Below, piece after piece: positions 42,084 to 50,722 of a stretch of 64,000 nucleotides of DNA. Within the stretch, counting starts at the first letter, position 1; every line of letters begins with the position of its first letter. The position numbers and the translations under genes were made by a program. The notes beneath the pieces are model-generated. The model searched no databases. It had not been told where the DNA came from and saw only the letters and a list, made by a program, of their open reading frames with translations. Origin of the DNA: NCEH01 sp040049195 (GTDB lineage Bacteria > Pseudomonadota > Alphaproteobacteria > Rhizobiales > Xanthobacteraceae); NCBI RefSeq assembly GCF_040049195.1, contig NZ_JBDZDL010000003.1; one strand, written 5' to 3'.

Positions 42084-44101
42084 GCGAACAGCCCGTGCAC
42101 GTACCACGCGGGCCGGCTGGTTTCCGCCCCATAGAGCCCGGCGCGGAACAGCCAGAGGCGCAGCCCGTCATTCGTTTCCACGCGAAAATAATCCCGCGTC
42201 GGAGTGTGGAGCGCGCCCTCGAGCAGAAGGTCCGGGTGCGCGGCGGGTGGCAGTCCTGCAAGGCGCAGGGCGGGTTCGCGCCACCAGGGGGCGGCGATGC
42301 GCTCGGGTCCCTCCACGCGCGCCACATGATGGATGCGGCGCCGCCAGCGGAAGCGCACGGGCGCGCCGTCCGGCACCTCGGCCACGGCCTCCACCGCTTC
42401 GGGCGTGGCGAACAGGCGCTGGGGGCGCACGGCGCCGCCGGCATCGGGCCGCTCGGCGGGCCGCGGGGATGCGGGCGGCGGGGAAGACCGGCGACCACGC
42501 GTCGGCGGGCTAGGGGCCGAAACCGGCGCCGGCATCGGCGTGGGCGATATTGCGGCGTCGGGCGCGCGGGGCAGGGCGATCAGGACGGGGGCCGGCCGGG
42601 CCGGATCGGCAGGGGGCGACACGGGGCGGGGGCGCGCGGGGAAGGGGCGCGCGGGGAAGGGGATGGCCTGTGCCGCCTTCCCGTCTTCCAACCCTTTTCC
42701 TTCTTGCGATGGTCTTTCTTGCCGTTCGCCTGCCGCCGGCGCGCCTTGCGGCGACGGGCGAACGGCGGTTTTGTCGAGGGGCGCAAAAGCCAGGTCCGGG
42801 GCGGCCTCGAGGCATGCGGCTTCGCTCCCGGCCAGGATCCGGGCCGGGTCGGCGAGCGCGCCGGCATCGAACGGCAGGCGCCGGCGCGCCAGGGCGGTGG
42901 CCTGTCCGGCCTCCTCGGGCAGATGCGCGTCGGCGACGGCGAGATGCTGCACCCGGCCGGCGCCGAAGCGGGCGGCGAGCCGGTCCACGAGGCTGTCCAG
43001 GGCGGCCTCTTCCGCCTGCCGGGCATCGAAGCCGTGCTGATGGGGCGCCATGTCCTCGGCCAAAGTGACGCCGAGCCGCAGCAGGTCGAAGCCGAAGCCG
43101 GCATCCAGGCTCGCCACCTGCGCCACTTTCTCCGCGAACAGGCGGCGGATGGCGAGGGGATCGCGCAGCGGCCGGCTGGCGCCCACCTTCAGCCGCGTCA
43201 CCTGCCCGTCCACCCGGAACAGGGTCAGCTCCAGATGCCGGGCGCCCTGGCCCGCGCGCTCCAAGGCGGGGGCCAGCTTGGTCGCCAGATGATGGGCAAG
43301 GCCCAGCACGTCCTCAATGCGCTCGATGGGGTCGGACAGGCTGCGCTCGGCACAGAAGCGCGGCGGGGGAAAGCGATGGTCCACGGGCTCCCGCGCAAGG
43401 CCGCTCGCCTGGTCGAGCCGCCGCAGCAAATCGGTGCCGAAGCGCGCGGTGAGCGGCGCGCGCGGCTTGCCGGCGAGATCGCCCACCCGCGTGAAGCCGA
43501 GCCGGGAAAGGGCGGCGAGACCGCCCGCGTCCAGCCGCAGGGCGGCGAGCGGCAAGGGGGCGAGCAAGGCGGCAAGGTCGGCGCCCTCTTCCGCCACCAG
43601 GGCCGGGCGGGCGCCGAAATGGGCGAACGCCCAGGCGGCGCCGAGGGTGGCGGCGATCGCGGCGCGGTTGGAATAACCCCGCGCCATCACGCGGGCGCGC
43701 AGGTCCGCCACCAGGGCGCGCTCGCCGCCGAACAGATGGGCGCAGCCGGAAATGTCCAGGATCAGGGTGTCGGGGGCATCGAGGGCGAGCAGCGGCGTAT
43801 AGCGCTCGCAGGCATCGGCCACATGGCCGAGCAGGCGCGCGTCTGCCTCGGGCGCATGGTCCACCACCTGAAGATCGGGATGGCGCGCGCGGGCATCCGC
43901 CAGGGAGAGGCCCGGCACGAGGCCGAGGCTGCGCGCGGCGGCGTTGAGCGCCGCGAGCCGCAGCGCGCTCTTCTCCAGCACCAGGGTGGCGCGCGGGGCC
44001 GCGCGCATCTCCGGCGGCAAGCTGCGCTCGATGCGGTCGGTGGAAAGGCGGTTCAGCCACAGGCACAGATAGCGCCGGCCGGGCGCGGCAGGTGCAGTCA
44101 T
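42080..44101 (-). CDS. imuB: ImuB, inactive Y-family polymerase-like mutasome hub
   Basis: A 673-aa Y-family polymerase homologue that bridges DnaE2 and the beta clamp. It keeps the fold ('CLWLNRLSTDRI', 'LILDISGCAHLFGGERALV', 'GFTRVGDLAGKPRAPLTARF') but not the catalytic acid set of active Y-family enzymes, as is usual for ImuB. A Pro/Arg-rich linker (about 440-560) precedes the C-terminal part 'PQRLFATPEAVEAVAEVPDG', where binding to partners occurs. ATGA overlaps on both sides link it to imuA and dnaE2. Confidence 0.93.
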   Translation of the reverse strand: MTAPAAPGRRYLCLWLNRLSTDRIERSLPPEMRAAPRATLVLEKSALRLAALNAAARSLGLVPGLSLADARARHPDLQVVDHAPEADARLLGHVADACERYTPLLALDAPDTLILDISGCAHLFGGERALVADLRARVMARGYSNRAAIAATLGAAWAFAHFGARPALVAEEGADLAALLAPLPLAALRLDAGGLAALSRLGFTRVGDLAGKPRAPLTARFGTDLLRRLDQASGLAREPVDHRFPPPRFCAERSLSDPIERIEDVLGLAHHLATKLAPALERAGQGARHLELTLFRVDGQVTRLKVGASRPLRDPLAIRRLFAEKVAQVASLDAGFGFDLLRLGVTLAEDMAPHQHGFDARQAEEAALDSLVDRLAARFGAGRVQHLAVADAHLPEEAGQATALARRRLPFDAGALADPARILAGSEAACLEAAPDLAFAPLDKTAVRPSPQGAPAAGERQERPSQEGKGLEDGKAAQAIPFPARPFPARPRPVSPPADPARPAPVLIALPRAPDAAISPTPMPAPVSAPSPPTRGRRSSPPPASPRPAERPDAGGAVRPQRLFATPEAVEAVAEVPDGAPVRFRWRRRIHHVARVEGPERIAAPWWREPALRLAGLPPAAHPDLLLEGALHTPTRDYFRVETNDGLRLWLFRAGLYGAETSRPAWYVHGLFA

Positions 44102-45108
44102 GATCCGGCCTCGCGCGTTTGGCTGGAAGAGAGGGGAAAGGCGCGGGCGGGCGCGGCGGAAAGGAAGGCCGGGCCGTCCAGGGCAAAGGTCCAGCGTCCC
44201 AGCGGGCCCAGGCGGTTGCGCATCAAGGCGGCCTCAAGGGTCGGCAGGCCGAGCCCGCCATAAGAATCGCGCGGCGTGCTTGCGGCGGGCGCGATCACCC
44301 AGCGGGATAAAGCGGCACAGGCGGCGGGGTCCGGCCTTTGGCGCAGCAGCAGGCCGAGCACCGGGTGGGCGCGGGCCGCGAGGGAGAGCCGCCGGGTCGC
44401 CGTGAGGGCTTCGGGAAAGGGGGCGCCCACTTCGCCGAGCACGGCGGACAGCCCGCCGCATTTGAGGCCCTCCTCCATCACGAACAGCACATCCTGCGGC
44501 TTGCGCACCCGCACCAGCACCAGCGCGCCGCCGCACAGGCCGAGTTCGGCCAGGCCGGGCGCATAGAGGCTGCCCGCTTCCAGCTCCGCCAATTCGTGCT
44601 GCACCATCAGCACCGGGCGCGAGAGCTGGACGGCGGCGCGGGCCGCGAGCGCCAGGGCGAAGGCGGTGAGGGCGGCTTCCGCGCCGGGGCCGCGCGCCGC
44701 GGCCTCGTGCAGCGCGCCGAGCGTGAGCCCGCCGCCCAGCGCCGCGTCCAGCGGCGGGAGGCCGAGGGGCAGGAGCGGCCGCGGCGGGGCAAGGTCGGGG
44801 CCGGGATCGTCGAAGGGCGCCTGCTCCTGATCTTGCTTCTGGTCTTGGTCCTGTGCCCGCGTCTGGTCCCCTTTCCGGCGGCCCGCGCTCAGGCCGCTAT
44901 GGTTCCCGCCGTCATGGTCCCGGCTGTCATCCCCGCCCCAATTCTCCTGTCCCCAATCGTCTTCGTCCCAATCCGCCGCCTCGCCCGCCGACCAGGGCAC
45001 GGGCACGCGCGCCGGCAAGGGGGCGTTCGCCCCCCGCTCGATGGCGGAAATGCAGCGCCGCAGGCGCGCAAGCTCGCCCGCAGCGCGAGTCGCGCTCGGA
45101 TTGGACAT
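44098..45108 (-). CDS. imuA: ImuA, RecA/SulA-like mutasome protein
   Basis: A 336-aa RecA-fold protein that is the first gene of the imuA-imuB-dnaE2 cassette and modulates RecA in relatives. The core begins at 'LGLPPLDAALGGGLTLGALH' and continues 'VLMVQHELAELEAGSLYAPG'. An unusual acidic and Gln/Asp-rich insert (about 55-105, 'DWDEDDWGQENWGGDD', 'AQDQDQKQDQEQ') separates a short N-terminal helix from the core. The start at 45108 gives 'MSNPSATRAAGELARLRRC'. An SOS box lies about 130 bp upstream. Confidence 0.9.
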   Translation of the reverse strand: MSNPSATRAAGELARLRRCISAIERGANAPLPARVPVPWSAGEAADWDEDDWGQENWGGDDSRDHDGGNHSGLSAGRRKGDQTRAQDQDQKQDQEQAPFDDPGPDLAPPRPLLPLGLPPLDAALGGGLTLGALHEAAARGPGAEAALTAFALALAARAAVQLSRPVLMVQHELAELEAGSLYAPGLAELGLCGGALVLVRVRKPQDVLFVMEEGLKCGGLSAVLGEVGAPFPEALTATRRLSLAARAHPVLGLLLRQRPDPAACAALSRWVIAPAASTPRDSYGGLGLPTLEAALMRNRLGPLGRWTFALDGPAFLSAAPARAFPLSSSQTREAGS

Positions 45109-45236
45109 GGGCCGTCCGTTTCGCTGGCAGCATTCCGGCGCGCGGCGCACCCTCGCCGCCCGTGCGCAATGCCGGGATCTCATGGGGGAAGCGCGAGAGC
45201 CGATCCCCGGCTTTCGCCGGCCGGGGTCGTCCACGT

Positions 45237-45251
45237 GTTCCCTATTTGTTC
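45237..45251 (-). promoter_or_regulatory. LexA (SOS) box of the imuAB-dnaE2 operon
   Basis: GTTCCCTATTTGTTC, an exact GTTC-N7-GTTC, the direct-repeat LexA site of Alphaproteobacteria. It lies beside TATAAG on the minus strand, where an imuA promoter would be expected. LexA would repress the operon until DNA damage. Confidence 0.85.
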
Positions 45252-45298
45252 TTATAGATTCCGGAACGGCGCGGGAGAGTCAAGCGCGCCGGGAGGGA

Positions 45299-46318
45299 TC
45301 AGCGCTCGGTCAGCTTCAGCTCGATGCGCCGGTTACGGGCCTGGGCGTCGTCCGTGGTGCCGGGATCGATGGGCTGGTATTCGCCGAAGCCGGCCGCGAT
45401 CAGATGGGAGGGCTGCACCCCTTTGGCGATCAGATACTGCACCACCGCGATCGCACGGGCCGCCGACAATTCCCAGTTGGAGGGAAATTGCGGGGTCGAA
45501 ATGGGCCGGCTGTCGGTATGCCCGTCCACCCGCAGCGCCCAGGAAATATCGGGCGGGATCTGCTTTTCCAGATCGAGGATGGCGCCGGCGAGCTGGTCGA
45601 GCGCGGGGAGGGCCTCCGGGCGCGGGGTGGCGGAGCCGCGATCGAAGAACACCTCGGACTGGAACACGAAGCGGTCGCCGACGACGCGGATGTCCGGCCG
45701 GTTACCGAGAATCTCGCGCAGGCGGCCGAAGAATTCGGAGCGGAAGCGGCTCAGCTCCTGCACCCTCTGGGCAAGCGCCACGTTCAGCCGCTGGCCGAGG
45801 TCGGCGATGCGGGTCTGGCTTTCCTTGTCGCGCTGCTCGGAGGCGTTGAGCGCCTCTTCCAGCGCCGCCATCTGGCGCCGCAAAGCGGAAATCTGCTGGT
45901 TCAGCAATTCGATCTGGGCGAGCGCGCGGGAGGCGGCATCCTTCTGGATGTCCACTTCGCGCGAAAGCGCCCGTTCGCGCGAGGGGTCGGGCGCCGCCGG
46001 GGCGGCGCTCAGCTGGCCCTTGAGGCGGTCGCGCTCGGCGGTGGTGGCGTCGAGATTGGCGCGCAGGGCGCTCAATTCGCCTTCCGCCGTCAGCCCGGTC
46101 GCCCGCTCCAGGGACAAAAGCTCGGTGAGCTGGCGGATCTGCGCCTGCAATTTCTGCATGGCGTCGTCCTTGCCCGAGATGTCCTGGGTCAGGAAGAACT
46201 GGGTGATCATGAACACGGAGAGCAGGAAGATGAATACCAGCAGCAAGGTGGACAAGGCGTCCACGAAGCCGGGCCAGTAATCGATCGTGCGCTCGCGGCT
46301 GCGCCGGCCGAGGGCCAT
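45299..46318 (-). CDS. MotB/OmpA-like peptidoglycan-binding stator protein
   Basis: A 339-aa protein: a short cytoplasmic start, one membrane helix (about 19-43, 'GFVDALSTLLLVFIFLLSVF') with Asp20 at the place of the MotB ion-binding aspartate, a long coiled coil (about 50-200) and a C-terminal OmpA/MotB domain (about 225-338, 'VDGHTDSRPI', 'ELSAARAIAVVQYLI', 'ARNRRIELKL'). With the MotA/TolQ-like partner 2 bp upstream it forms a likely proton-driven envelope complex. No flagellar genes are near, so it is probably not the flagellar stator. Confidence 0.85.
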   Translation of the reverse strand: MALGRRSRERTIDYWPGFVDALSTLLLVFIFLLSVFMITQFFLTQDISGKDDAMQKLQAQIRQLTELLSLERATGLTAEGELSALRANLDATTAERDRLKGQLSAAPAAPDPSRERALSREVDIQKDAASRALAQIELLNQQISALRRQMAALEEALNASEQRDKESQTRIADLGQRLNVALAQRVQELSRFRSEFFGRLREILGNRPDIRVVGDRFVFQSEVFFDRGSATPRPEALPALDQLAGAILDLEKQIPPDISWALRVDGHTDSRPISTPQFPSNWELSAARAIAVVQYLIAKGVQPSHLIAAGFGEYQPIDPGTTDDAQARNRRIELKLTER

Positions 46319-46320
46319 GC

Positions 46321-47433
46321 TCAGGCCCCCCGGCCGCCGCGGCCCGGCCCCGGCGCGTCCGCGTCATAGGTGTCCAGGGTCTGGTCCAGCCGGTCGACGA
46401 TGCGGCGCAATTCCTCCTGCTGGCCGGTCTGCACCTCGATCATCTGCTTCATCAGCGCCTGTTCGGAGCGCATGTGGGTGACCAGGCCCTGAAGGCTCTC
46501 GGCCAGCTGGGCAACCGCCGAGGTCACGCGCTGGGAGCCGGCCTCGTTCAGCGTGCGCTCCAGCTTCGCCATGGCATCCACCAGAGGTGCCACATCCAGC
46601 TGCGGCGGGGGCGGCAGGGCGAGGGGAGGGGCGGCCGGAACCGCCGCCGCGCTCGCATGGGGCAAGGCGGAGAGCGTCGGCATGCGCTCGCGCGGCATGG
46701 GCCCGACCGGATCGCCCAGATCCTCCACCGTGGTGGAGAGCCAGTCCTCGAGATCGGTATAGAAGCGGCTCTGCGCCTGGCCGGCCTGGAGATCGAGGAA
46801 GCCGAGGATCAGCGAGCCGGCGAGGCCGAACAAGGAGGACGAAAAGGAAATGCCCATGCCGGCGAGCGGGGCGGAGAGGCCGCGCTTGATCTCGTCGAAC
46901 ATGGAGCCGCTGTCGGGCCGCACCTCCAGCGAGGAGATCACCCCGCCGATGGAGGAGACGGTCTCCAGCAGGCCCCAGAAGGTGCCGAGCAGGCCGAGGA
47001 ACACCAGCAGGCCGGTGAGATAGCGCGCGGTGTCGCGCGCCTCGTCGAGCCGCGTGCCGATGGAATCCAGGATCGACCGCATGGTGGATTGGGAGATCGC
47101 CATGCGGCCCATCCGGTCGCCCAGCAGCGCGGCCATGGGGGCGAGCAGGGTGGGCGCGCGGGCAACGGCGAGGCCGGGATCGGCGAGGCGGAAGGAATTC
47201 ACCCATTCCACCTCCGCGAACAGCCGCGACACCTGGCGGATGGCGAGGATGATGCCGCAGGCCAGCACGCCGAAGATCACGGCATTAAGGCCCGGATTGT
47301 TGAGGAAGGCGGCCTGGATCTGCTGGTAGAGCACCGCGGCGAGGGCGGCACAGAGCAGGAGGAAGATGATCATCCGCACCAGGAAGATGCGGGGAGAAGA
47401 CACCTTTACGTACGGATCAACGACACGCGCCAT
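46321..47433 (-). CDS. MotA/TolQ/ExbB-like proton-channel protein
   Basis: A 370-aa membrane protein with two N-terminal helices (about 18-75) and the two channel helices of the MotA/TolQ/ExbB family: 'GLLVFLGLLGTFWGLLETVS' (about 150-172) and 'LAGMGISFSSSLFGLAGSLI' (about 192-215). The cytoplasmic tail has a Pro-rich part and a coiled coil ending 'RRIVDRLDQTLDTYD'. Its stop is 2 bp before the MotB/OmpA-like gene. The pair is conserved in Hyphomicrobiales, but its role is not known to me. Confidence 0.85.
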   Translation of the reverse strand: MARVVDPYVKVSSPRIFLVRMIIFLLLCAALAAVLYQQIQAAFLNNPGLNAVIFGVLACGIILAIRQVSRLFAEVEWVNSFRLADPGLAVARAPTLLAPMAALLGDRMGRMAISQSTMRSILDSIGTRLDEARDTARYLTGLLVFLGLLGTFWGLLETVSSIGGVISSLEVRPDSGSMFDEIKRGLSAPLAGMGISFSSSLFGLAGSLILGFLDLQAGQAQSRFYTDLEDWLSTTVEDLGDPVGPMPRERMPTLSALPHASAAAVPAAPPLALPPPPQLDVAPLVDAMAKLERTLNEAGSQRVTSAVAQLAESLQGLVTHMRSEQALMKQMIEVQTGQQEELRRIVDRLDQTLDTYDADAPGPGRGGRGA

Positions 47434-47629
47434 TTTCGCTCCCGCAGGCCGTTCCCCTGACAACGGACTATGGCACACATCGGTTCAAATGGAACCGCGC
47501 CCGGCGCATGGCCGGGCAAATTGGAGCGGTGCGAAGATAGGGCGCAACCGAAGCCGGGGCGGCGGCCTTCCCGCGCCGCACGCCGTGGCGCAGGGCGGCA
47601 ACCGCAGGTCGGCGCTCGGGAAATAGGCC

Positions 47630-48418
47630 TCAGGCCGCCTTCAGCAGCGCCAGAAGGTCGCGCCGCATGTCCTCGTTGCCGGCGATCACGTCGCCCTTCT
47701 CGAGGATCTGGTCGCCGCCGTCGAGATCGGACACATAGCCGCCCGCCTCGCGCACCAGGAGGATGCCGGCCGCCATGTCCCACGCGGAGAGATTGCGCTC
47801 CCAGAACGCATCGAACCGTCCCGCCGCCACCCAGGCGAGGTCGAGCGCGGCCGAGCCAGTGCGGCGCAGGCCGGCGACCTGGGTCTGCACCTTGGCGAGT
47901 TCGCGGTTGAAGCGCGCGTGATCGCCCCGGCCCATGTGGGGCAGGCCGCAGCACACCACCGATTCGGCAAGCTTGCGGCGCCCCGCGACGCGCAGGCGGC
48001 GGTCGTTGAGATAGGCGCCCTGGCCTTTTTCGGCGACGAACAATTCGTCGGTCACGGGATTGAAGATGACGCCGGCGAACGGCGCGCCGTTGCGCACCAG
48101 CGCCACCGAAATGGCGAACAGGGGAATGCCGTGCAGGAAGTTGGTGGTGCCGTCGAGCGGGTCGATGACCCACTCATTGGCCGGATCGGTGCCTTCCACC
48201 CGGCCGCGTTCCTCCATCAGGAAGCTGAAGCCGGGACGGGAGCGGGAGAGTTCCGTGAACAGAATCTCCTCGGCCTTGCGGTCCGCCGCCGAGACGAAAT
48301 CCGCCGGGCCCTTCACCGATACCTGGAGATTTTCGACCTCGCCGAAATCGCGGGTGAGGCCGCGCGCGGCCTTGCGGACGGCCTGGACCATGACGGTGAT
48401 GAGCGGAGAGCGGATCAT
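47630..48418 (-). CDS. Inositol monophosphatase family protein
   Basis: A 262-aa Mg-dependent phosphatase of the SuhB/IMPase family. Metal-site motifs are 'MEERG', 'WVIDPLDGTTNFLHG' and 'AWDMAAGILLVREAGGY'. Substrates may be myo-inositol-1-phosphate, fructose-1,6-bisphosphate or NADP in relatives. The start is the ATG giving 'MIRSPLITVMVQ'. It lies about 200 bp from the channel-protein gene and from the Sel1 gene, all on the minus strand; these gaps contain no gene. Confidence 0.92.
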   Translation of the reverse strand: MIRSPLITVMVQAVRKAARGLTRDFGEVENLQVSVKGPADFVSAADRKAEEILFTELSRSRPGFSFLMEERGRVEGTDPANEWVIDPLDGTTNFLHGIPLFAISVALVRNGAPFAGVIFNPVTDELFVAEKGQGAYLNDRRLRVAGRRKLAESVVCCGLPHMGRGDHARFNRELAKVQTQVAGLRRTGSAALDLAWVAAGRFDAFWERNLSAWDMAAGILLVREAGGYVSDLDGGDQILEKGDVIAGNEDMRRDLLALLKAA

Positions 48419-48617
48419 GTCTCGAAAAACCATTCCTGCCATGCGGCATGGGCGCCGGCGCCGTCCGTCGGGGACGATGGGCCGGCCACGCCGCTGTGAG
48501 GGCGCAGACCCGGCGGCGCGAAGGCGCTCCGCTCCTGGCCGGTTCTGCAAAAGGAGGCCGCGCGTGCGACCGTCAATTGAATTGAGCGCGATCCTCTGCC
48601 CGTCCCGCAAGGCCGCG

Positions 48618-49748
48618 TCAAGGCTGGACCGCGTTGGGGGTGAGGGCGATCCACTTGCGGGCGACGTCTTCCGCCTTCTTGCGATCCTCGGGCGAGAGGC
48701 TCTCAACCACCCCGTCGAGATAGGGATCGCCGAGCCCCTGCGCCTTGGCCAGCATGTGCCAAGCGGCGGCGGCCACCTTGTTCTGCGGTGCGCCGCGTCC
48801 CACCGAGAGCACGCGGGCATAGCGGTTCTGGGCGATCGCATTGCCGGCGAGGGCGGCCTTGCGGAACAAGGCGGCGCCCGCCGCCTCATCCTTCGGCACG
48901 CCATTGCCGTTGAAGGTCGCGATGGCGAGTTCCACCTCGGCGGTCACGTGATCCTGCTGGGCGGCGGCGGTCAGATATTTGATCGCCGCCGCCTTGTCGA
49001 CAGGCACGCCGTTGCCGGCATTCAGCAGCACCGACAGGGCATATTGGGCATCCGCGACCCCACCGTCGGCGCCCTGCTTGAAATAGGTCGCCGCCTTGGT
49101 GAAATCCTGCGTGACGCCGCGCCCCTGGAGATAGATCAGGCCGAGATTATAGGCGGCGGCCGGATTGCCGGTCTTGGCCGATTGCTCGAACCATTTCTGC
49201 GCGGCGGTCTCATCCACCGCCTTGCCCTGTCCGGTCAGATTCATCATGCCGAGCGCGAACATGGCGTTTCCGGACCCGGCCTTGGCGGCGCGCTCGTACC
49301 ATTGCGTCGCCTTCGCGGGATCGTAGGGCACGCCATAGCCGCGCGCGAACAATTCCCCGAGCAGGGTCATGGCGGCGGGATCATTGCCGGCCTCGACCCG
49401 CTTCATGGCTTCTTTATAGGCAGTCAGATAATTGCCCGCCTGATAGGCGCCGAAGGCCACGTCCACGGGGCCGCTCGGCGTCGGGGCGGGCGCGGCTGCG
49501 GCCGGTGGCGCCGCCGGGGCGGGCGCGGGTTTGGCGCCATTGGCCCCGTTGCCGCTCTTGGCGCTGGCCGCACCCGTGGCAGGGGGCTTCTGCCCGGTCT
49601 GCGGCTGCGCGCATAGCGGCGCGGCAAGACCGACCAGCAGGAGTGCCGTCGCGCCGGCGCGCAGTGCCAGGCTCCGGCCCCGGAACAGGCCTGGGCTTTG
49701 CGGGCGCGTTTCGGCCCGAAAGATGTCGCGAACCACGGGCAACCGCAT
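48618..49748 (-). CDS. Secreted Sel1-like repeat (TPR) protein
   Basis: A 376-aa protein with a signal-type helix (about 28-46, 'LRAGATALLLVGLAAPLCAQ'), an Ala/Pro-rich linker (about 50-95), and about six Sel1 repeats (about 100-350). Repeat units follow the form 'A-L-G-x-M-x-x-x-G-x-G' such as 'NAMFALGMMNLTGQGKAVD' and 'AAAYNLGLIYLQGRGVTQD'. Sel1 solenoids bind protein partners; no partner is evident. The ATG overlaps the upstream ThiE-like stop (TGATG). Confidence 0.88.
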   Translation of the reverse strand: MRLPVVRDIFRAETRPQSPGLFRGRSLALRAGATALLLVGLAAPLCAQPQTGQKPPATGAASAKSGNGANGAKPAPAPAAPPAAAAPAPTPSGPVDVAFGAYQAGNYLTAYKEAMKRVEAGNDPAAMTLLGELFARGYGVPYDPAKATQWYERAAKAGSGNAMFALGMMNLTGQGKAVDETAAQKWFEQSAKTGNPAAAYNLGLIYLQGRGVTQDFTKAATYFKQGADGGVADAQYALSVLLNAGNGVPVDKAAAIKYLTAAAQQDHVTAEVELAIATFNGNGVPKDEAAGAALFRKAALAGNAIAQNRYARVLSVGRGAPQNKVAAAAWHMLAKAQGLGDPYLDGVVESLSPEDRKKAEDVARKWIALTPNAVQP

Positions 49749-50374
49749 CAAGGCGCGGTCTCCACCGCTGCGATCCGGGCGGCGATCTCGCCGATGCGCG
49801 CTTCCGCATCGGCGCCGGTGATCCAGTCGCCCGACAAAGCGATGAAATCGGCCCCGGCGCGGGCCAGCTGCTCCGCTTCCTCGGCGGAGGTGGCGACGCC
49901 CACGCAGGGCACCTCGAACACTTCCGCCCACCAGGCGATCATGTCGAGCACATCCTCGAACGGCGGGGCATCCGCCTCCCAGCCGCCGAACAGCACGTAA
50001 TCGGCGCCGGCCTCCCCCGCTTCCATGGCGTCGTGGCGGGAGGTGAGGCCGCCCGCGCCGGCGATGCGCGCCGGCTTGAGGGTGCCGATGGCTTTCTTCA
50101 GCGCCGCGACGCTGGAGAGGTGGGCGCCGTCGGTGTCGATGTCGATCGCCACATCGGCGCGTCCATCGACGATCAGGGCGGCGTCCGCCTCCTGCACCGG
50201 GGCCATCAGGCCACGCAGCCGGTCCTTCTCGCCCTTGCCCTCGCCCATGCGGGCGATGACGGCGGCCACGTCTCCGGCGCGCACCCGCGCGGCGACGGCG
50301 CTGCGGCCCAAGGCCGGCGCGGCGGGAAGGATCAGCATGAGCCGGGCGCCTTGCGCCTGCTGTGTGTTCGACAT
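49748..50374 (-). CDS. Thiamine phosphate synthase (ThiE/TenI) family protein
   Basis: A 208-aa TIM-barrel protein of the ThiE/TenI superfamily. The segment 'ALIVDGRADVAIDIDTDGAH' matches the pyrophosphate/Mg loop where ThiE has 'NDR...ADGVHLGQ', but the fit is loose. 'GADYVLFGG' and 'AGADFIALSGDWI' are later barrel motifs. It could be a true ThiE or a TenI-like regulator/paralogue; no other thi genes or TPP riboswitch are visible. The start 'MSNTQQAQGARL' is favoured over an Arg-rich upstream extension. Confidence 0.7.
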   Translation of the reverse strand: MSNTQQAQGARLMLILPAAPALGRSAVAARVRAGDVAAVIARMGEGKGEKDRLRGLMAPVQEADAALIVDGRADVAIDIDTDGAHLSSVAALKKAIGTLKPARIAGAGGLTSRHDAMEAGEAGADYVLFGGWEADAPPFEDVLDMIAWWAEVFEVPCVGVATSAEEAEQLARAGADFIALSGDWITGADAEARIGEIAARIAAVETAP

Positions 50375-50499
50375 GGGTCCGATCGGTCTGCCAAGAAGCG
50401 GGCGAAAACACGGCCGACGCACTGCGACCGTGCAGGATGGCTAAGCACGCGCTGGTCAGCTGGCATCGCAAGCTGACCGGATAACGCGTTCTCTCATAA

Positions 50500-50557
50500 A
50501 TGCTTAGAGACGGGTTCACCGCTCAGGTTGTTTCAACCTCAGCGGATCAGGCTCTAG
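50500..50557. repeat. Hairpin-containing intergenic repeat-like element
   Basis: A 12-bp inverted repeat with one mismatch (CCGCTCAGGTTG, loop TTT, CAACCTCAGCGG; 50519-50545) followed by GATCAGGCTCTAG. The CTCTAG-ended hairpin resembles short intergenic repeats found in many copies in Hyphomicrobiales genomes. I see only this copy in the window. Confidence 0.5.
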
Positions 50558-50666
50558 TCCGACTGGGCGGGAAAAAGCAAGCGCCGCTCGCCGCTGAAGG
50601 GGTCGCGAAGGCGTTTCCGGGCGTTTCCCGCCCGCCTTGCCCCTCTCATGTCCTCCGCGCGACACG

Positions 50667-50702
50667 AAAAAAGCCCGCCCCCGATGCGGGGACGGGCTTT
50701 TT
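50667..50702 (-). terminator. Rho-independent terminator of the aldolase operon
   Basis: AAAAAGCCCGTCCCC on the minus strand pairs with GGGGGCGGGCTTTTTT across ATC-rich loop bases, and a T6 run follows on the minus strand. It sits 20 bp after the aldolase stop and ends the tkt-gap-pgk-aldolase direction of transcription. The matching A/T runs could also stop rightward transcription. Confidence 0.88.
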
Positions 50703-50722
50703 CAACTGATGGAGGCAGAGGC

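Larger units (their letters stand above)
50375..50722. other. 348-bp gene-free region with hairpin repeat and terminator
   Basis: No convincing gene on either strand. It holds a hairpin-rich repeat-like stretch (50500-50557) and a strong terminator next to the aldolase gene. The middle part (50560-50660) is GC-rich and featureless. Confidence 0.6.

Noticed and set aside
39705..42134. An 809-codon plus-strand frame opposite dnaE2
   Set aside because: Low-complexity translation antisense to a well-conserved polymerase; explained by codon bias.
45299..47433. Zorya anti-phage system
   Set aside because: Only a ZorA/ZorB-like pair is present; no helicase, nuclease or ZorC-type genes adjoin, and the neighbours are housekeeping genes.
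49748..50374. TPP riboswitch control of the ThiE-like gene
   Set aside because: No thi-box-like conserved sequence is seen in the upstream gap.
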